Shown: piece by piece, positions 45,371 through 56,200 of the stretch
How the letters are laid out: every line of letters starts with the position of its first letter
How positions within the stretch are numbered: the first letter of the stretch is position 1
From: JANRLF01 sp033762815
GTDB taxonomy: Bacteria > Bacteroidota > Bacteroidia > Chitinophagales > CAIOSU01
Assembly: GCA_033762815.1 (NCBI GenBank)
Contig: JANRLF010000006.1
Coordinates: forward strand, 213,969-277,968
Reading direction: 5' to 3'
DNA length: 64,000 bases
The notes under the pieces: generated by a model
Database searches by the model: none
What the model was told of the DNA's origin: nothing
The model's input: only the letters and a program-made list of their open reading frames with translations
Program-made: the position numbers and the translations under genes

Positions 45371-48023
45371 CATAATTTGCCAGCCCCTAGTTGCTGACTT
45401 TACTGCTAGTGCAACCACAGTAAATATTGGCCAAGTGGTTACGCTTTCAGATGCTACCACCAATAACCCAACGGCATGGGCTTGGACACTGACCGGTGGC
45501 ACGCCTTCTTCCTCTACCGCACAGAACCCAACGGTGAGCTACTCTACTCCAGGTACTTATTCCATCACCCTGCAGGCCACTAATGCATGCAGCAATGATA
45601 CGGAAACAAAAACCAACTATATCACCGTGGTGGGCACCACTAGATGGACTGCAGGCGCGTTTACAGATGATTGGTTCACGGCGGGCAACTGGACATTTGG
45701 GGTACCTACACCATCAGTTAATGCAGTTATTCCCGACAAAGCTACCACCAATAACATTAGTCCGAACATTATAGCCGCGGTAGGCATTCCCGCTCAGACA
45801 AAGAGCTTGGACATCGAGCCAGACGGCCAGGTGACCGTATCTACCGTTAACAATAGCCGCTTGGATATCTATGGCGACTTGACCAATAACGGTATTCCGT
45901 CTTTTGGAGACGGTAAGGTGAAATTGGTTTCGGGAGCAAGCCATACCATTGCAGGGGCCTCCACTTTCAACGACCTAGAGATAGATGCCGCAACCACCTT
46001 ATCCGGCACTATGGATGTGCGTGGGACCTTGCTCCTAAGTTCGGGCCAGTTGAACACCACCGGCGGGACGTTGACCATCAAGTCCACCGCCGCCAAAACG
46101 GGCAACATAGACGATTTCAGTGATGCTACCCCGGGTTCCATACTTGGCGATGTCACGGTAGAGCGTTATGTAGATAATGTGAACAGTGGCTTCCATTATA
46201 TTGGCTCACCAGTAAGCGGTACTACCATTGCCGATTGGGGAAGTGAATTTAGCATCGCTGCCATGAACGGTGCGGTGGACGGTAGCCAGGTAGTCCCCAC
46301 GGCTTCCTGCGACCCAACCCAACTGGCCGCCGGTTCACCTTACGGTGGCTTGTTTGATTATAGGGAAAACAGAGTATCTACTTGCAACCAATCGGGCTGG
46401 CATGTACGTACGACTGGAGCCTTGAGCCCAACACTTGGTTTTGCAGGCGTTGTTCCTAATGGTACATTGATTAATGTAACGGGAACTGCCAATACTGGCA
46501 ATTATACCACCCCAGCGTTAACCCGTACAGCATCTAATACCGCTATGCCTGGGCGTAACATGATTTCCAATCCATATCCTTCTCAATTGGATTGGCAAGA
46601 TGTTGCTACAGACCCGGCCAATACAGGCATTACTGGTAATGCCCACATTTGGGTTACTTCAGGCTCCTACAACGGTACTTACCAAGTATTGAATGGTATT
46701 GTTGGGGGTGCCATCGGTTCCTCACAAGCATTCTTTGTGGTTGCTAATACCAACAATGCCACGGTCACCTTCAGGAACAGCATGCGCAGCGTGGGCAACA
46801 ATACCGCCCAACGCAGCACCCCTGTATATGAAAACAGACTGGATATAGAATTGTCGGGCAACGGTTTTGCGGATAAGACGATTTTGGCCTTTGGCAGCAA
46901 TTTCACTACGGCCGAAGACCGCATGTATGATGCCACCAAAATGCTGAGCCGCACCAATCAACCTACACTGTATACTTCTACCAACCCTGCATTGCCGTTG
47001 CAATCCATCAATGCCTTGCCTTCGGTGGTAAACGTTACTAGTGTACCGATGGGCCTAATGCCGGGCACTTCGGGCAGTTACACCTTCACTGCTCAGGAAT
47101 TGAGCACATTTGATGCTACTGCACTTATTTTCTTGGAAGACCTAAAAACTGGTACTGTCCAAAATTTAAGGGAAAACCCGGTGTATAACTTCTACGCTGA
47201 TGTAGCTGATAATGCGGATAGATTCTTGCTGCACTTCGTACCTGCCGCCAAGTTTACCGCCACCGATGCAAGCTGTGCGGGAGCGGACGGAGCCATCCAG
47301 GTTGACTTTGGCAACTATACCGTTAACGGTGCTCCCATTGCTTGGGACAGTTTCCATGTTACAGATGCCAGCAACAACGTGGTGGCCCAAGGCACTAATG
47401 CCAGCGGCGGCCTTGCCTTTGCCAACCTTGCAACAGGCAACTATACTGTTAACTTGACTATCGGATCTTACAGTGTAAGCCAGCAAATAGCGGTGAGCGG
47501 AGCGATTCCGGTTGATGCATCATTTAATGCGGACGTATTAACGGTACTGGAAGGAGGTGCTGTGAACTTTGTTGGACAAGTTTCAGGAGGAAACACCATT
47601 ACCTGGGACTTCGGTGACGGACAAACCGAAACGGGCAGCTTAAACCCTGTCCATGTGTTTGCTGCTGAAGGCGTATACACAGTAACCTTGACCGTGACCA
47701 ATGGTGAATGTACCGATAGTTATACTAGCACAGTTACCGTACTGAAGCAAACAGTTGGTATTGATGAAAACAACATGGGCGATGTTTTGGTGTACGCTTA
47801 CGCCAATGACATTGTGGTGAATTTCAAAAGGTTCGACCAACTGAAAGATGTGACAATGGATGTGTTTGACATGACCGGCAGAAAGGTAATATCGCCCGAA
47901 GTGTTGCTGACAGGGGATAGCAAATACCGGTTCCCAGTCGGCCATTTAGCACAAGGTCAATACTTTGTAGTACTTACCGGTAAAGATTACCAGTACACCA
48001 AGAAGATAATGCTGAACCATTAA
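44220..48023 (+). CDS. giant beta-helix surface protein, 3' part with T9SS sorting domain
   Basis: 1267 codons from a TTG; homology starts right after the G7 run, so this is the continuation of the gene at 35473 (joined product about 4180 residues). It completes module 3 (SSKEITISGNTVANL ... SPDLGIDEF), then has a PKD domain (ADFTASATTVNIGQ ... ITLQATN), a domain with DWFTAGNWTFGVPTPS, a stretch with SGFHYIGSPVSGTTIADW, a second PKD domain (ITWDFGDGQTETGS) and a type A T9SS sorting domain (about the last 80 residues: DVTMDVFDMTGRKV ... YTKKIMLNH). There is no start codon or signal peptide of its own, so without the 5' part it would not be exported. Confidence 0.8.
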   Translation: MGIWNASSKEITISGNTVANLTATGGSLAYCSLDGIAHGSNIYYRGTYYTAPSAKCTITNNTISDLKCASSLQSFTVSPEGMIGLFVYSNASGNVIEGNTIRNLDLNGNWVSNVRMHGMFFGIIGGTGSAVGSISKNTIYGLMNRNANNGSNFPEINGMTIADGSWTVSNNQIAINNNNFTNRSTNITGINDWTLSGETMNYYYNSVHISGTNSGDGSSYAFLRFPDFASLGAAGSTITLRNNLFVNSRIPGTASSRAIGVISTAGPSIGWNAAASNYNFFAAYSASTVCRWGGAAGTNHTFAQWQSLSLGDANSAAATTTTGSSSATLVNPAELFTNPLSDLHILVAGAANSFASNKGTNVSVTTDIDGDTRGSSPDLGIDEFIICQPLVADFTASATTVNIGQVVTLSDATTNNPTAWAWTLTGGTPSSSTAQNPTVSYSTPGTYSITLQATNACSNDTETKTNYITVVGTTRWTAGAFTDDWFTAGNWTFGVPTPSVNAVIPDKATTNNISPNIIAAVGIPAQTKSLDIEPDGQVTVSTVNNSRLDIYGDLTNNGIPSFGDGKVKLVSGASHTIAGASTFNDLEIDAATTLSGTMDVRGTLLLSSGQLNTTGGTLTIKSTAAKTGNIDDFSDATPGSILGDVTVERYVDNVNSGFHYIGSPVSGTTIADWGSEFSIAAMNGAVDGSQVVPTASCDPTQLAAGSPYGGLFDYRENRVSTCNQSGWHVRTTGALSPTLGFAGVVPNGTLINVTGTANTGNYTTPALTRTASNTAMPGRNMISNPYPSQLDWQDVATDPANTGITGNAHIWVTSGSYNGTYQVLNGIVGGAIGSSQAFFVVANTNNATVTFRNSMRSVGNNTAQRSTPVYENRLDIELSGNGFADKTILAFGSNFTTAEDRMYDATKMLSRTNQPTLYTSTNPALPLQSINALPSVVNVTSVPMGLMPGTSGSYTFTAQELSTFDATALIFLEDLKTGTVQNLRENPVYNFYADVADNADRFLLHFVPAAKFTATDASCAGADGAIQVDFGNYTVNGAPIAWDSFHVTDASNNVVAQGTNASGGLAFANLATGNYTVNLTIGSYSVSQQIAVSGAIPVDASFNADVLTVLEGGAVNFVGQVSGGNTITWDFGDGQTETGSLNPVHVFAAEGVYTVTLTVTNGECTDSYTSTVTVLKQTVGIDENNMGDVLVYAYANDIVVNFKRFDQLKDVTMDVFDMTGRKVISPEVLLTGDSKYRFPVGHLAQGQYFVVLTGKDYQYTKKIMLNH

Positions 48024-48027
48024 CGGT

Positions 48028-48423
48028 TCATACCTCTTTAGTATCAACGGCTATCATCGAGATTTCCACCCTGGAATCCTTTGGTAGCCTTGATACTTGT
48101 ACGGTTTCCCTAGCGGGGGCTTCCCCTTCGGGAAAATAAGCACCATATACTTCGTTCACTTTCGGAAAGTCGTTCATATCCGTTAAGAATATAGTAGTTT
48201 TCATTACGTGGGGAAAATCCATACCAGCCTCGGTTAGTATGGCTTGTAGGTTGTCCATCACTTGCTTGGTTTCGGCTTCAATGCTGTCCGTTACCATGTT
48301 GCCCGTGGCAGGATTGAGAGGAATTTGTCCTGAGATGAAAAGCAATCCATTATAAGATACCGCTTGGTTATAGGGGCCGATAGGGGCAGGTGCTTTATCG
48401 GTGATGATAATGTTTTTCTTCAT
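48028..48423 (-). CDS. RidA/YjgF family deaminase
   Basis: 131 residues, the usual RidA length. RidA enzymes hydrolyse reactive enamine/imine intermediates from pyridoxal-phosphate enzymes to keto acids and ammonia. Seen: APAPIGPYNQAVSYNGLLFISGQIP, TKQVMDNLQAILTEAG, the substrate-binding Arg in PARETVQVSRLPKDSRVEI, and the closing strand. The gene is convergent with the giant surface gene (4-nt gap) and divergent from the 3HCDH_C gene. Confidence 0.95.
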   Translation of the reverse strand: MKKNIIITDKAPAPIGPYNQAVSYNGLLFISGQIPLNPATGNMVTDSIEAETKQVMDNLQAILTEAGMDFPHVMKTTIFLTDMNDFPKVNEVYGAYFPEGEAPARETVQVSRLPKDSRVEISMIAVDTKEV

Positions 48424-48470
48424 TTTGTCTATTTACTAGTATTTTAGTTAATGGATAAAGATAGTACACT

Positions 48471-49157
48471 ATGGACATATTGGTGCTAGGAGACAACCAG
48501 CGGGCCGAGGAGCTAATGAAAAGGATTCCAAAGCAACATCATGTACAATGCAGCAACAATGTCAACGATGCGTCATTGCCCAAATTCAATTTGGTATTCG
48601 ACCTCAACTTCGATAACGACCAACACAACCTTCAGTATTATTCATATAATAGGCAAAAGGTGATTATTGTAGGAGCGGTAAAAACCCAATTGGCGGAGGC
48701 GATAAGCAACTTTCATGGCGAAGTTAAGTGTACTTTGATCGGTATGAATACTTTGCCTGGCTTTATTGATAGAAATGTAATGGAAGTGAGCTTTTCACAA
48801 GCACACTGCGCACAGGCAATGGAAACGGTATCGGCCGATTTGAACTGGGATTACCAAGTAGTGGAAGATAGGGTGGGCATGGTAAGCCCGCGTGTACTAG
48901 CCATGATTATCAATGAGGCATGCTATACTTTACAGGAAGGGACAGCCACCATAGATGATATAGATGTTGCCATGCGATTAGGCACTAACTACCCGTATGG
49001 GCCATTTGAGTGGGCCGACAAAATTGGTATTCATCATATCTACGAACTTCTGTTGTCCCTTTATGAAGATACACAGGACGAACGGTACAAGATTTGTCCG
49101 CTATTGAAAACCAAATACCTCAAACGGCAGACCTTTTATGCTACATTGGCTGGCTAA
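48471..49157 (+). CDS. 3-hydroxyacyl-CoA dehydrogenase C-terminal domain protein with degenerate N-domain
   Basis: 228 residues. The second half (about 95-228) is a 3HCDH C-terminal dimerisation domain: NTLPGFIDRNVMEVSF, VGMVSPRVLAMIINEACY and AMRLGTNYPYGPFEWADKIG. The first half is shorter than a normal NAD-binding Rossmann domain and begins MDILVLGDNQRAEEL in place of GxGxxG, so NAD binding and dehydrogenase activity are doubtful. The stop overlaps the next start (TAATG). This, with the deacetylase and acetyltransferase that follow, suggests a cell-surface or lipid-linked carbohydrate role rather than fatty-acid oxidation; that is inference. Confidence 0.8.
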   Translation: MDILVLGDNQRAEELMKRIPKQHHVQCSNNVNDASLPKFNLVFDLNFDNDQHNLQYYSYNRQKVIIVGAVKTQLAEAISNFHGEVKCTLIGMNTLPGFIDRNVMEVSFSQAHCAQAMETVSADLNWDYQVVEDRVGMVSPRVLAMIINEACYTLQEGTATIDDIDVAMRLGTNYPYGPFEWADKIGIHHIYELLLSLYEDTQDERYKICPLLKTKYLKRQTFYATLAG

Positions 49158-50467
49158 TGAAACAGTTGTTAATATATACACCACAAGTCACCAATCGTAT
49201 CCGTTATGCGTTCGATTTATTTTTTAGGGAGCAACTAGGCATAGATTTTCTGCTCACTACGGATTTGGAGGAGCTTTATCAATCTAAGGATGCAAAATTC
49301 AGCTATTCTGAAGAAGCTGTACAAGGAATATTATCCTTTGGGCAGCACCCATTATTGATTCAAAAAGGAATACATCCACAAAAGATTTCGGTAACCGAGT
49401 ATGAACAGGCTAAAATCTTCTTTCAGTTAAAGCCAGGTTTTTGTTTGCCGTTTGACCCATTTTCGGCGGCTTTCTATTTGGTAAGCAGGTATGAAGAATA
49501 CGCACCTCCTAGATTGGACAAACATGGAAGATTTATGCCTGAGGATAGCTTGGCATGGAAAAATGGGTTTCTTCACATGCCAGTCGTCAACCATTACATT
49601 CTAATGGTAAAAAAATGTTTGCTACAACATTTTCCATCTTTGGGGTTTGAGCCTAGGAATTTCAAATTCATACCCACTTTTGACGTGGACAGCGCTTATT
49701 GCTATCTAAACAAAGGACTAATACGGAATTTTGGCGGCATTGTTAAAGATATTGTCAAGGGGAATCTCCCCATGGTAAAGGACAGGATTAAGGTCCTGTT
49801 GAAGTATAAGAAAGACCCCTTTGATACCTACGATTGGATACAGGAGCAGCATGATATGTGGGGCGGTAATCCCATTTATTTTTTCCTAGTGGGCGACTAT
49901 GCGGAGTATGATAAGAATATTTCTATCAGTATTCCTGAATATCAAGAATTGATAAAGACCACTGCTGATAGAGCCTCCGTAGGAATACATCCCTCTTACG
50001 CCAGTAACGATAATCCTGAAATGGTTAGGGCTGAAATTGGCCGTCTTTCAAAAGTACTGAAAAGGGATATTGTAAAAAGCCGCCAACATTTTCTGAAATT
50101 GGAAATGCCAAAAACCTATACCAATTTATTAGAGAACGATATATTGCAAGATTACACAATGGGTTATGCTTCGCAACTAGGATTCAGGGCCAGTATCTGT
50201 AGTTCGTTCAATTTCTACAACATAGCCGCCGAAAACCGTACCCCTTTAAAAATCTATCCCTTTGCGGTAATGGATGCTACCCTACAGTACTATTTAAAAT
50301 TAAAGCCTGATGAGGCCATCAAGGCAATAGAACAATTGGTGTTAGAGGTAAAAAAGGTAGACGGTGCTTTTGTTTCGTTATGGCATAATAATTCCTTTTC
50401 CGAAGACCATGAATGGAAGGGCTGGCGTTCAGTGTATATCGAAATGCTGAAAATGATCAATAGATAG
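49157..50467 (+). CDS. polysaccharide deacetylase family protein
   Basis: 436 residues from ATG 49157 (MKQLLIYTPQVTNRIRYAF); a longer frame back to 49094 overlaps the previous gene. An N-terminal conserved region (about 1-170, ITRYAFDLFF-like, then FDPFSAAFYLVSRYEEY) precedes a NodB-like barrel with a degenerate first motif PTFDVDSAY near residue 178, GIHPSYASND near residue 275, and TMGYASQLGFRASIC and SLWHNNSFSE late in the protein. The family is usually metal-dependent deacetylases of peptidoglycan or polysaccharide. It is coupled to the genes on both sides. Confidence 0.82.
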   Translation: MKQLLIYTPQVTNRIRYAFDLFFREQLGIDFLLTTDLEELYQSKDAKFSYSEEAVQGILSFGQHPLLIQKGIHPQKISVTEYEQAKIFFQLKPGFCLPFDPFSAAFYLVSRYEEYAPPRLDKHGRFMPEDSLAWKNGFLHMPVVNHYILMVKKCLLQHFPSLGFEPRNFKFIPTFDVDSAYCYLNKGLIRNFGGIVKDIVKGNLPMVKDRIKVLLKYKKDPFDTYDWIQEQHDMWGGNPIYFFLVGDYAEYDKNISISIPEYQELIKTTADRASVGIHPSYASNDNPEMVRAEIGRLSKVLKRDIVKSRQHFLKLEMPKTYTNLLENDILQDYTMGYASQLGFRASICSSFNFYNIAAENRTPLKIYPFAVMDATLQYYLKLKPDEAIKAIEQLVLEVKKVDGAFVSLWHNNSFSEDHEWKGWRSVYIEMLKMINR

Positions 50468-50468
50468 C

Positions 50469-51380
50469 ATGGGCAGCAGTGCTGAATTTCGCTTAAGAAC
50501 AGATATCGATCTCAAACAGTGGGATACATTTATCGAGACTTACAGCGATTTACCTTACGCTTTGTCGTGGTATTTGGATAGCACGGCATCCAACAACTGG
50601 GGAGCTTTGATAGCCGAAGACCATAAATGGGTCTTGCCGCTGCCCTTCCATACCAAATTTGGTATCAGCTATGTTTACCAACCTTTTTTTACCCAGCAAT
50701 TGGGGTTGTTCGCCTCCACCGGCATTGTGGAAATGGAAAGAGCTTTAGCCGCTATACCCAAAAAATTTCGATTGGTGGATATCTACTGTAACTATACAAA
50801 CGCAGTGGTGGAACGAAACCAGTTGGCAGCTAGAACCAATTTAGTGCTGCCCCTAAATAAAAGTTACTCGGAGCTTAGGAGCGCTTTCACCGAAAATTTG
50901 AAAAGAAATATCAAAAAAGCCACAAAAGCAGGTCTTATCTTTCTGGAGACCGGTGATTATAAGAGTGCGGTTGATTTCTTTAAGCTTCATGTAAGCAATA
51001 GAATCGAGAACCTTCCTGATAAGGCTTTCATCAAACTTGCAATACTGTGCAATGCCTTACAGGAACGGAAAAAGTTGCGAAGCTATAGGGTAGTTTCCCC
51101 CAAAGGAACTGTGTTAGCTTCTGCCATTTTTATTGAGCATCATAATCGGCTAATCAATATTTTACCCTCCAGTAATGAAGAAGGCCGCGCCAATGGTGCG
51201 ATGGCTTTTTTGCTGGATAGTATCATTAAGAATAATGCTGATAGCGATACCATATTGGATTTTGAAGGCTCTATGATTCCTGGTGTTGCACAATTTTATC
51301 AATCTTTTGGTGCTTTGAACCAGCCTTATTGGCATTTGAAAATAAATCGGCTACCTTGGCCTTTGAAATATTTTAAGTAA
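50469..51380 (+). CDS. FemAB/GNAT-like N-acyltransferase
   Basis: 303 residues. The fold is suggested by LPLPFHTKFGISYVYQPFFTQ in the first half, NLKRNIKKATKAGL near residue 145, and SAIFIEHHNRLINILPSS, EEGRANGAMAFLLDSII and LDFEGSMIPGVAQFYQSFGA near the C-terminus, the pattern of FemAB-like and cellulose-biosynthesis-type GNAT proteins. The start is 1 nt after the deacetylase stop. The acceptor is unknown; an envelope polymer or glycan is likely. Confidence 0.75.
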   Translation: MGSSAEFRLRTDIDLKQWDTFIETYSDLPYALSWYLDSTASNNWGALIAEDHKWVLPLPFHTKFGISYVYQPFFTQQLGLFASTGIVEMERALAAIPKKFRLVDIYCNYTNAVVERNQLAARTNLVLPLNKSYSELRSAFTENLKRNIKKATKAGLIFLETGDYKSAVDFFKLHVSNRIENLPDKAFIKLAILCNALQERKKLRSYRVVSPKGTVLASAIFIEHHNRLINILPSSNEEGRANGAMAFLLDSIIKNNADSDTILDFEGSMIPGVAQFYQSFGALNQPYWHLKINRLPWPLKYFK

Positions 51381-51388
51381 TTCCATTT

Positions 51389-52039
51389 ATGGTTCATCAT
51401 CTTTCCGCATACAACTCTTTGGTATGCCAATACATATCCGAATTGCGGGATATTACTGTTCAAAATGATCGTTTGCGTTTTAGGCGCAATTTGGAGCGCC
51501 TTGGGGAAATAGCTGCTTATGAAATCAGTAAAACTTTGGCATGGACTGATGTGGAGGTAGCAACCCCATTAGGCCTTGCTAAAGCAAAAAGACTTACAAG
51601 GCAACCCATACTGGCTACGGTTTTAAGGGCTGGATTGCCATTGCACCAAGGCTTACTTAATTATTTCGATAAAGCGGACAATGCTTTTGTTGGGGCATAT
51701 CGCAAACATGCTAGCGACGGTAGTTTTGTTATTGATATGGGATACCATACCTCTCCTTCAATTGCTGGCCGAACATTAATTTTAGCTGACCCCATGCTTG
51801 CTACTGGCGCTTCCTTGGCGCTTACTTTAAAAGAATTGATGCAAAGCGAGCGTCCTGAAAGCATTCACATTGTTGTAGCGATTGCCTCGCGACAGGGAAT
51901 CGATTTTTTGCTTGAGGCCATACCCTCGGCCACCATATGGGCTGCGGCAATTGATGAAAAACTCACCCCCCATGCATACATATGGCCTGGATTGGGCGAT
52001 GCGGGCGATTTAGCTTTCGGAAGCAAAGCTCAAGAATAA
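51389..52039 (+). CDS. upp: uracil phosphoribosyltransferase
   Basis: 216 residues. Upp converts uracil and PRPP to UMP in pyrimidine salvage. The PRPP-binding loop LILADPMLATGASLALTLKE, the LRDITVQND start motif, RAGLPLHQGLLNYFDKA, and the uracil-binding C-terminus AYIWPGLGDAGDLAFG are all present. It begins 8 nt after the acyltransferase stop, so it may be part of that transcript though unrelated in function. Confidence 0.93.
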   Translation: MVHHLSAYNSLVCQYISELRDITVQNDRLRFRRNLERLGEIAAYEISKTLAWTDVEVATPLGLAKAKRLTRQPILATVLRAGLPLHQGLLNYFDKADNAFVGAYRKHASDGSFVIDMGYHTSPSIAGRTLILADPMLATGASLALTLKELMQSERPESIHIVVAIASRQGIDFLLEAIPSATIWAAAIDEKLTPHAYIWPGLGDAGDLAFGSKAQE

Positions 52040-52133
52040 AATTTAAGCGTTTTTTATTTTTCCAACGCTATGTGCTTGAAGGTATTTTATTAATTTTATT
52101 ATTCGGTCAAACGACTATCTAAAAGGACGTGCT

Positions 52134-53159
52134 ATGTTGAAGCAGTTTTACTTGTTCGCTTGCTTGGTGTTGGGAACCTTTGCTCTCCAAGCTCAAGATG
52201 TCCATTTTAGCCAATATTTTGCGTCCCCTTTAATGCTTAACCCTGCGAACACCGGTAATTTCAATGGCGATTTTAGGGCCCAAGCGATTTACCGAAACCA
52301 GTTCTTCGGCGAATTTGGAACCTCCCATGCTACTTATGCAAGCTACTCTGGCTCCTTTGATATGGCATTATTAAGGGGCAAAATCAATCTGGATCAACTA
52401 GGTGTAGGCGCATTGTTTTATGTCGATAAATCGGGCAGCGGCTCATTATTGACCACTAATGTTGCAGCATCCGTGGCCTACCACAAGGTACTTGACCAAT
52501 ATAATCGGCACAGTTTATCATTTGGGGTGCAAGCAGGTATCATGCACAAACGTATTGACTTTACCAAGTTGACCTTTGAAGAGCAATACAATGAGAGTAT
52601 CGATGACTTTGACCCTACCCAATTGACCGGGGAAGGTGCCACCAATAGTTCTAATCTGGCTCCCATAGTCAATGCAGGGGTTTTATGGCGTTCTCGTTTT
52701 GGCAAAAAGTTAAACGCTTATGCAGGTTTTACTTATGCCAATATCAATCGGCCAAAGGAAACTTTCCTCAACAATTCTTCCAATAGATTGGAATCGAGGT
52801 TTTTGGCACACGGGGGCCTGAACTTCAGGGTAGGTAAATATGTCACTTTGTCTCCTGGCTTTATGTTCCAAACGCAAAGTGCCGCCCGCGAAGCCACTGC
52901 AGGCCTCACTTTTGGTTACTCTATTAGCGATAATTCTTCCGTTTATTTTGGTACTTATTATCGTATCAAAGATGCAATCATACCTATGGTGGCCTACGAA
53001 ATAAGCAGTTTCCGTATAGGTGCAAGCTTTGATGCCACCGTTTCCGACTTGCGGTCTGCGAACAGCAGCAAAGGGGCATTTGAATTGTCTCTCATATATA
53101 TCCATAATAATCAGCCTGATAGGGAATTTAGCCCTGTTAAATTCTGCCCAAGATTTTAA
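52134..53159 (+). CDS. PorP/SprF family T9SS membrane protein
   Basis: 341 residues with a signal peptide (MLKQFYLFACLVLGTFALQAQ). The family marker follows at once: DVHFSQYFASPLMLNPANTG. The rest is an alternating-strand outer-membrane barrel. In gliding Flavobacterium, SprF is needed to secrete SprB and sits beside it; here the next gene (99 nt downstream) is a SprB-repeat protein, so this is likely its partner. A Shine-Dalgarno-like AAAAGGA (52121-52127) precedes the ATG by 6 nt, unusual for this phylum. Confidence 0.92.
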   Translation: MLKQFYLFACLVLGTFALQAQDVHFSQYFASPLMLNPANTGNFNGDFRAQAIYRNQFFGEFGTSHATYASYSGSFDMALLRGKINLDQLGVGALFYVDKSGSGSLLTTNVAASVAYHKVLDQYNRHSLSFGVQAGIMHKRIDFTKLTFEEQYNESIDDFDPTQLTGEGATNSSNLAPIVNAGVLWRSRFGKKLNAYAGFTYANINRPKETFLNNSSNRLESRFLAHGGLNFRVGKYVTLSPGFMFQTQSAAREATAGLTFGYSISDNSSVYFGTYYRIKDAIIPMVAYEISSFRIGASFDATVSDLRSANSSKGAFELSLIYIHNNQPDREFSPVKFCPRF

Positions 53160-53258
53160 AAGATTAAATTTTTTTAATCTTAGTTCGACTGTGGAAAAAA
53201 ACTTTGGATTTTTTCCCTAACTTACACTACATTATCACCACAAATCAACTGCTTAGTA

Positions 53259-56200
53259 ATGAACTTTTTGAAAGCAAGCAATCGTAGCCTATTGCTGCCA
53301 TTGCTATTCAGTGTTTTAACATTGTTTTTTTCGATTAGTGTATCTGCCTCTCACTCTGTGGGTGCTGACCTTTCTTATGAATGTCTTGGGGGGAACCAAT
53401 ATCGAATTACGCTCAACTTCTACCGTGATTGTGCAGGTATTTCTGCCCCTACTTCTGCCACCGTTACCATCCGGTCAGCGTCATGCAATATTTCGCGGAG
53501 CTTATCCATGTCGCGCACCAGCTTTAGTAGGGTGAATACTATTTGCCCGCAGCAGGCCAATCAAACAACCTGCACCGGCGGCTCGTTGCCTGGTATTGAA
53601 CAGCATACTTATTCTGGCATCATTACCTTACCAGCACAATGTTCTGATTGGATTATAAGCTATGATTTGTGTTGCCGCAATTCCGCCATCACTAACCTTA
53701 GCAATCCTGGCAACTATGATTTGTATATTGAAGCCCGCCTAAACAATAGCGGTGGGTTGTGTAATAACTCTCCATTTTTCACTACACCTCCTGTACCTTA
53801 TGTGTGTGGGGGCAGTCAAACTTTTTATAACCACGGGGCGATAGACGTTGACGGCGATTCCTTGACCTATACATTGGTAAACCCGTTGCACAATTCAGGA
53901 TCGAACATTCCATATAGAGGTGGCTTTTCCCCCACCAATCCAATGAATACCCAAAGCGGTTTTGGATTTACTACCAGCACTGGTCAAATGTCTTTTGTGC
54001 CAACTGGAAACCAAAATGCAGTAGTTACAGTACTTGTTAGAGAATATAGAAACGGCGTACTGATTGGAACTACCATGCGCGATATTCAGATTTTGGTATT
54101 GAATTGTAACAATGCTCCGCCTGTTATGACAGGTATCAACGGGGCTAGTGGTTCAGTCCCTGCTAATTTTACCACCAGGGTTTGTGCAAATACCCCTGTT
54201 TGTTTCGATATTAACTTTAGCGATGCTAACAGTAATAACTTGACTGTAACTTGGAACAATGGCATTCCTGGGGCAACCTTCACTGTTACCCCCACCCAAC
54301 CTCCTACTGCCCGCTTTTGCTGGACACCTACAGCAGCCGATATTGGAAATAACACTTTTACCGTAACAGTGAATGATGGAGCCTGCCCCATACCAGGACA
54401 GGCCGTAAGAGCCTTTACGATTATAGTTGCCCCTGCCAACTATTCTTTGAATTTTAACACGGTCAATCTTACCTGCCCGGGCACCAATGCTGGTTCGGCT
54501 ACCGTAAATGCTGCTGGCGCAACCCCACCCATTACCTATCAGTGGAGTTACAACAATGCCAGCACCCAAACCATTTCCGGTATACCAGGTGGTGTTTATA
54601 CCGTCACTGTAACTGATGTTGGGGGCTGTGGCACTACCGGATCGGTGACTGTTACGGAGCCTCCCGCTATTAATGTCGACATTGTAACTACCCCTGCCGT
54701 ATGTAATGGAGCGGCAAATGGTACTGCCAGCATTTCCGTTTCAGGGGGCACCTCACCTACTGGAACTTACAACTGGAATTGGTCAGTACCGGGAAACGCC
54801 AATGCACCACAAATTAGCAATTTGGGTTCCGGCTGGTATTATGCTACCGTAACCGATGCCAACAACTGTACCGTTGTAGACAGCGAATTCGTTTTCCAAC
54901 CAGGGCCTTTAATTATTGTTGCTTCCGCATCCTCCACTTCTAATTATAATGGAGCGGCTATTAGCTGTACGGGTGCAGCAGATGGTGAAATTACCGCCGT
55001 GGTTTCCGGAGGTACTTTGCCCTATGTTTACCAATGGACGGCAAATGCAGGGCCACAAACAGATAGTGTAATTAATAACTTGGCCGCTGGCTTTTATAGG
55101 GTTACCATTACCGATGCCAATGGCTGTAACACTGGTACCAGTGCAACGTTAACTGACCCACCGCCTATTACTTCTGCTGCAACCATATTATCCAATTACA
55201 ACGGCTCACCCATCTCTTGCTTCGGAGCTAATGACGGTAGGGCACAGACTATAGCGGCTGGAGGTACAGGTGCATATAGCTACAACTGGGGCGTTTTGTC
55301 CGGCAATCAAAATACCTCCATTGCAACGAATTTAGGGCCTGGAACTTATACAGTGACGGTATCAGACGCGAACAACTGTACCACAACCGATACCCTAACC
55401 TTAACCGAACCACCACAGTTAGTTATCAATGCCCAACCCATCACCAATTATCATGGCTTTAATATTACGTGTAACGGTTTATCTGATGGGCGAGCCTTGG
55501 TAAATGTCAGCGGTGGTTCCCCAGGCTACACATACCAATGGGACGATGCCAATGCACAGCAAACGGATATAGCCTATGATATACCTGCTGGCACATACAA
55601 TGTAACGGTGACTGACACCAATGGTTGTTCGGCGACATCGCAAACAACTTTGATTGAACCGACACCATTGACCGCTACGGCCAATATTACCTCCAATTAC
55701 AATGGGCAACAAGTAAGCTGTTTTGGTGCGGCAGACGGAACAGCTAACGTAACCCCAGGGGGCGGAGTAGCCCCGTACACTTACAACTGGTACCCCGTTA
55801 GTAGCAGCAATCCTTCCGTAACAGGATTAGCGGCTAATACACAATATATAGCGGCAGTATCGGACCTTAACGAATGCTATGCTTATGATACCATAACGCT
55901 TACTGAGCCCGCTCCCGTTGTAACTGTTGCAACGGTTACCTCCAATTACAATGGACAGCAGATTAGCTGCTTTGGAGCTGCTGATGGGGTAGGTTCAGCT
56001 AATGCCAATGGTGGTGTTGGGCCTTATACCTATACATGGATACCTGCAGCACCGCCATACATTGCGGGTATACCCACAGGTCTATCAGAAAGAACTTACA
56101 CCATTCAAGCCACTGATGCAAATGGCTGTATGGGCGATACGACCCTAAACGTGACAGGCCCACCACAAATAGCGATTACACCTTCCGTTGTTTCTAATTA

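Noticed and set aside
35679..47945. Many open minus-strand frames opposite the giant surface gene
   Set aside because: They reflect the Thr/Asn/Gly-rich codon makeup of the coding strand; none has a family-like sequence or start context.
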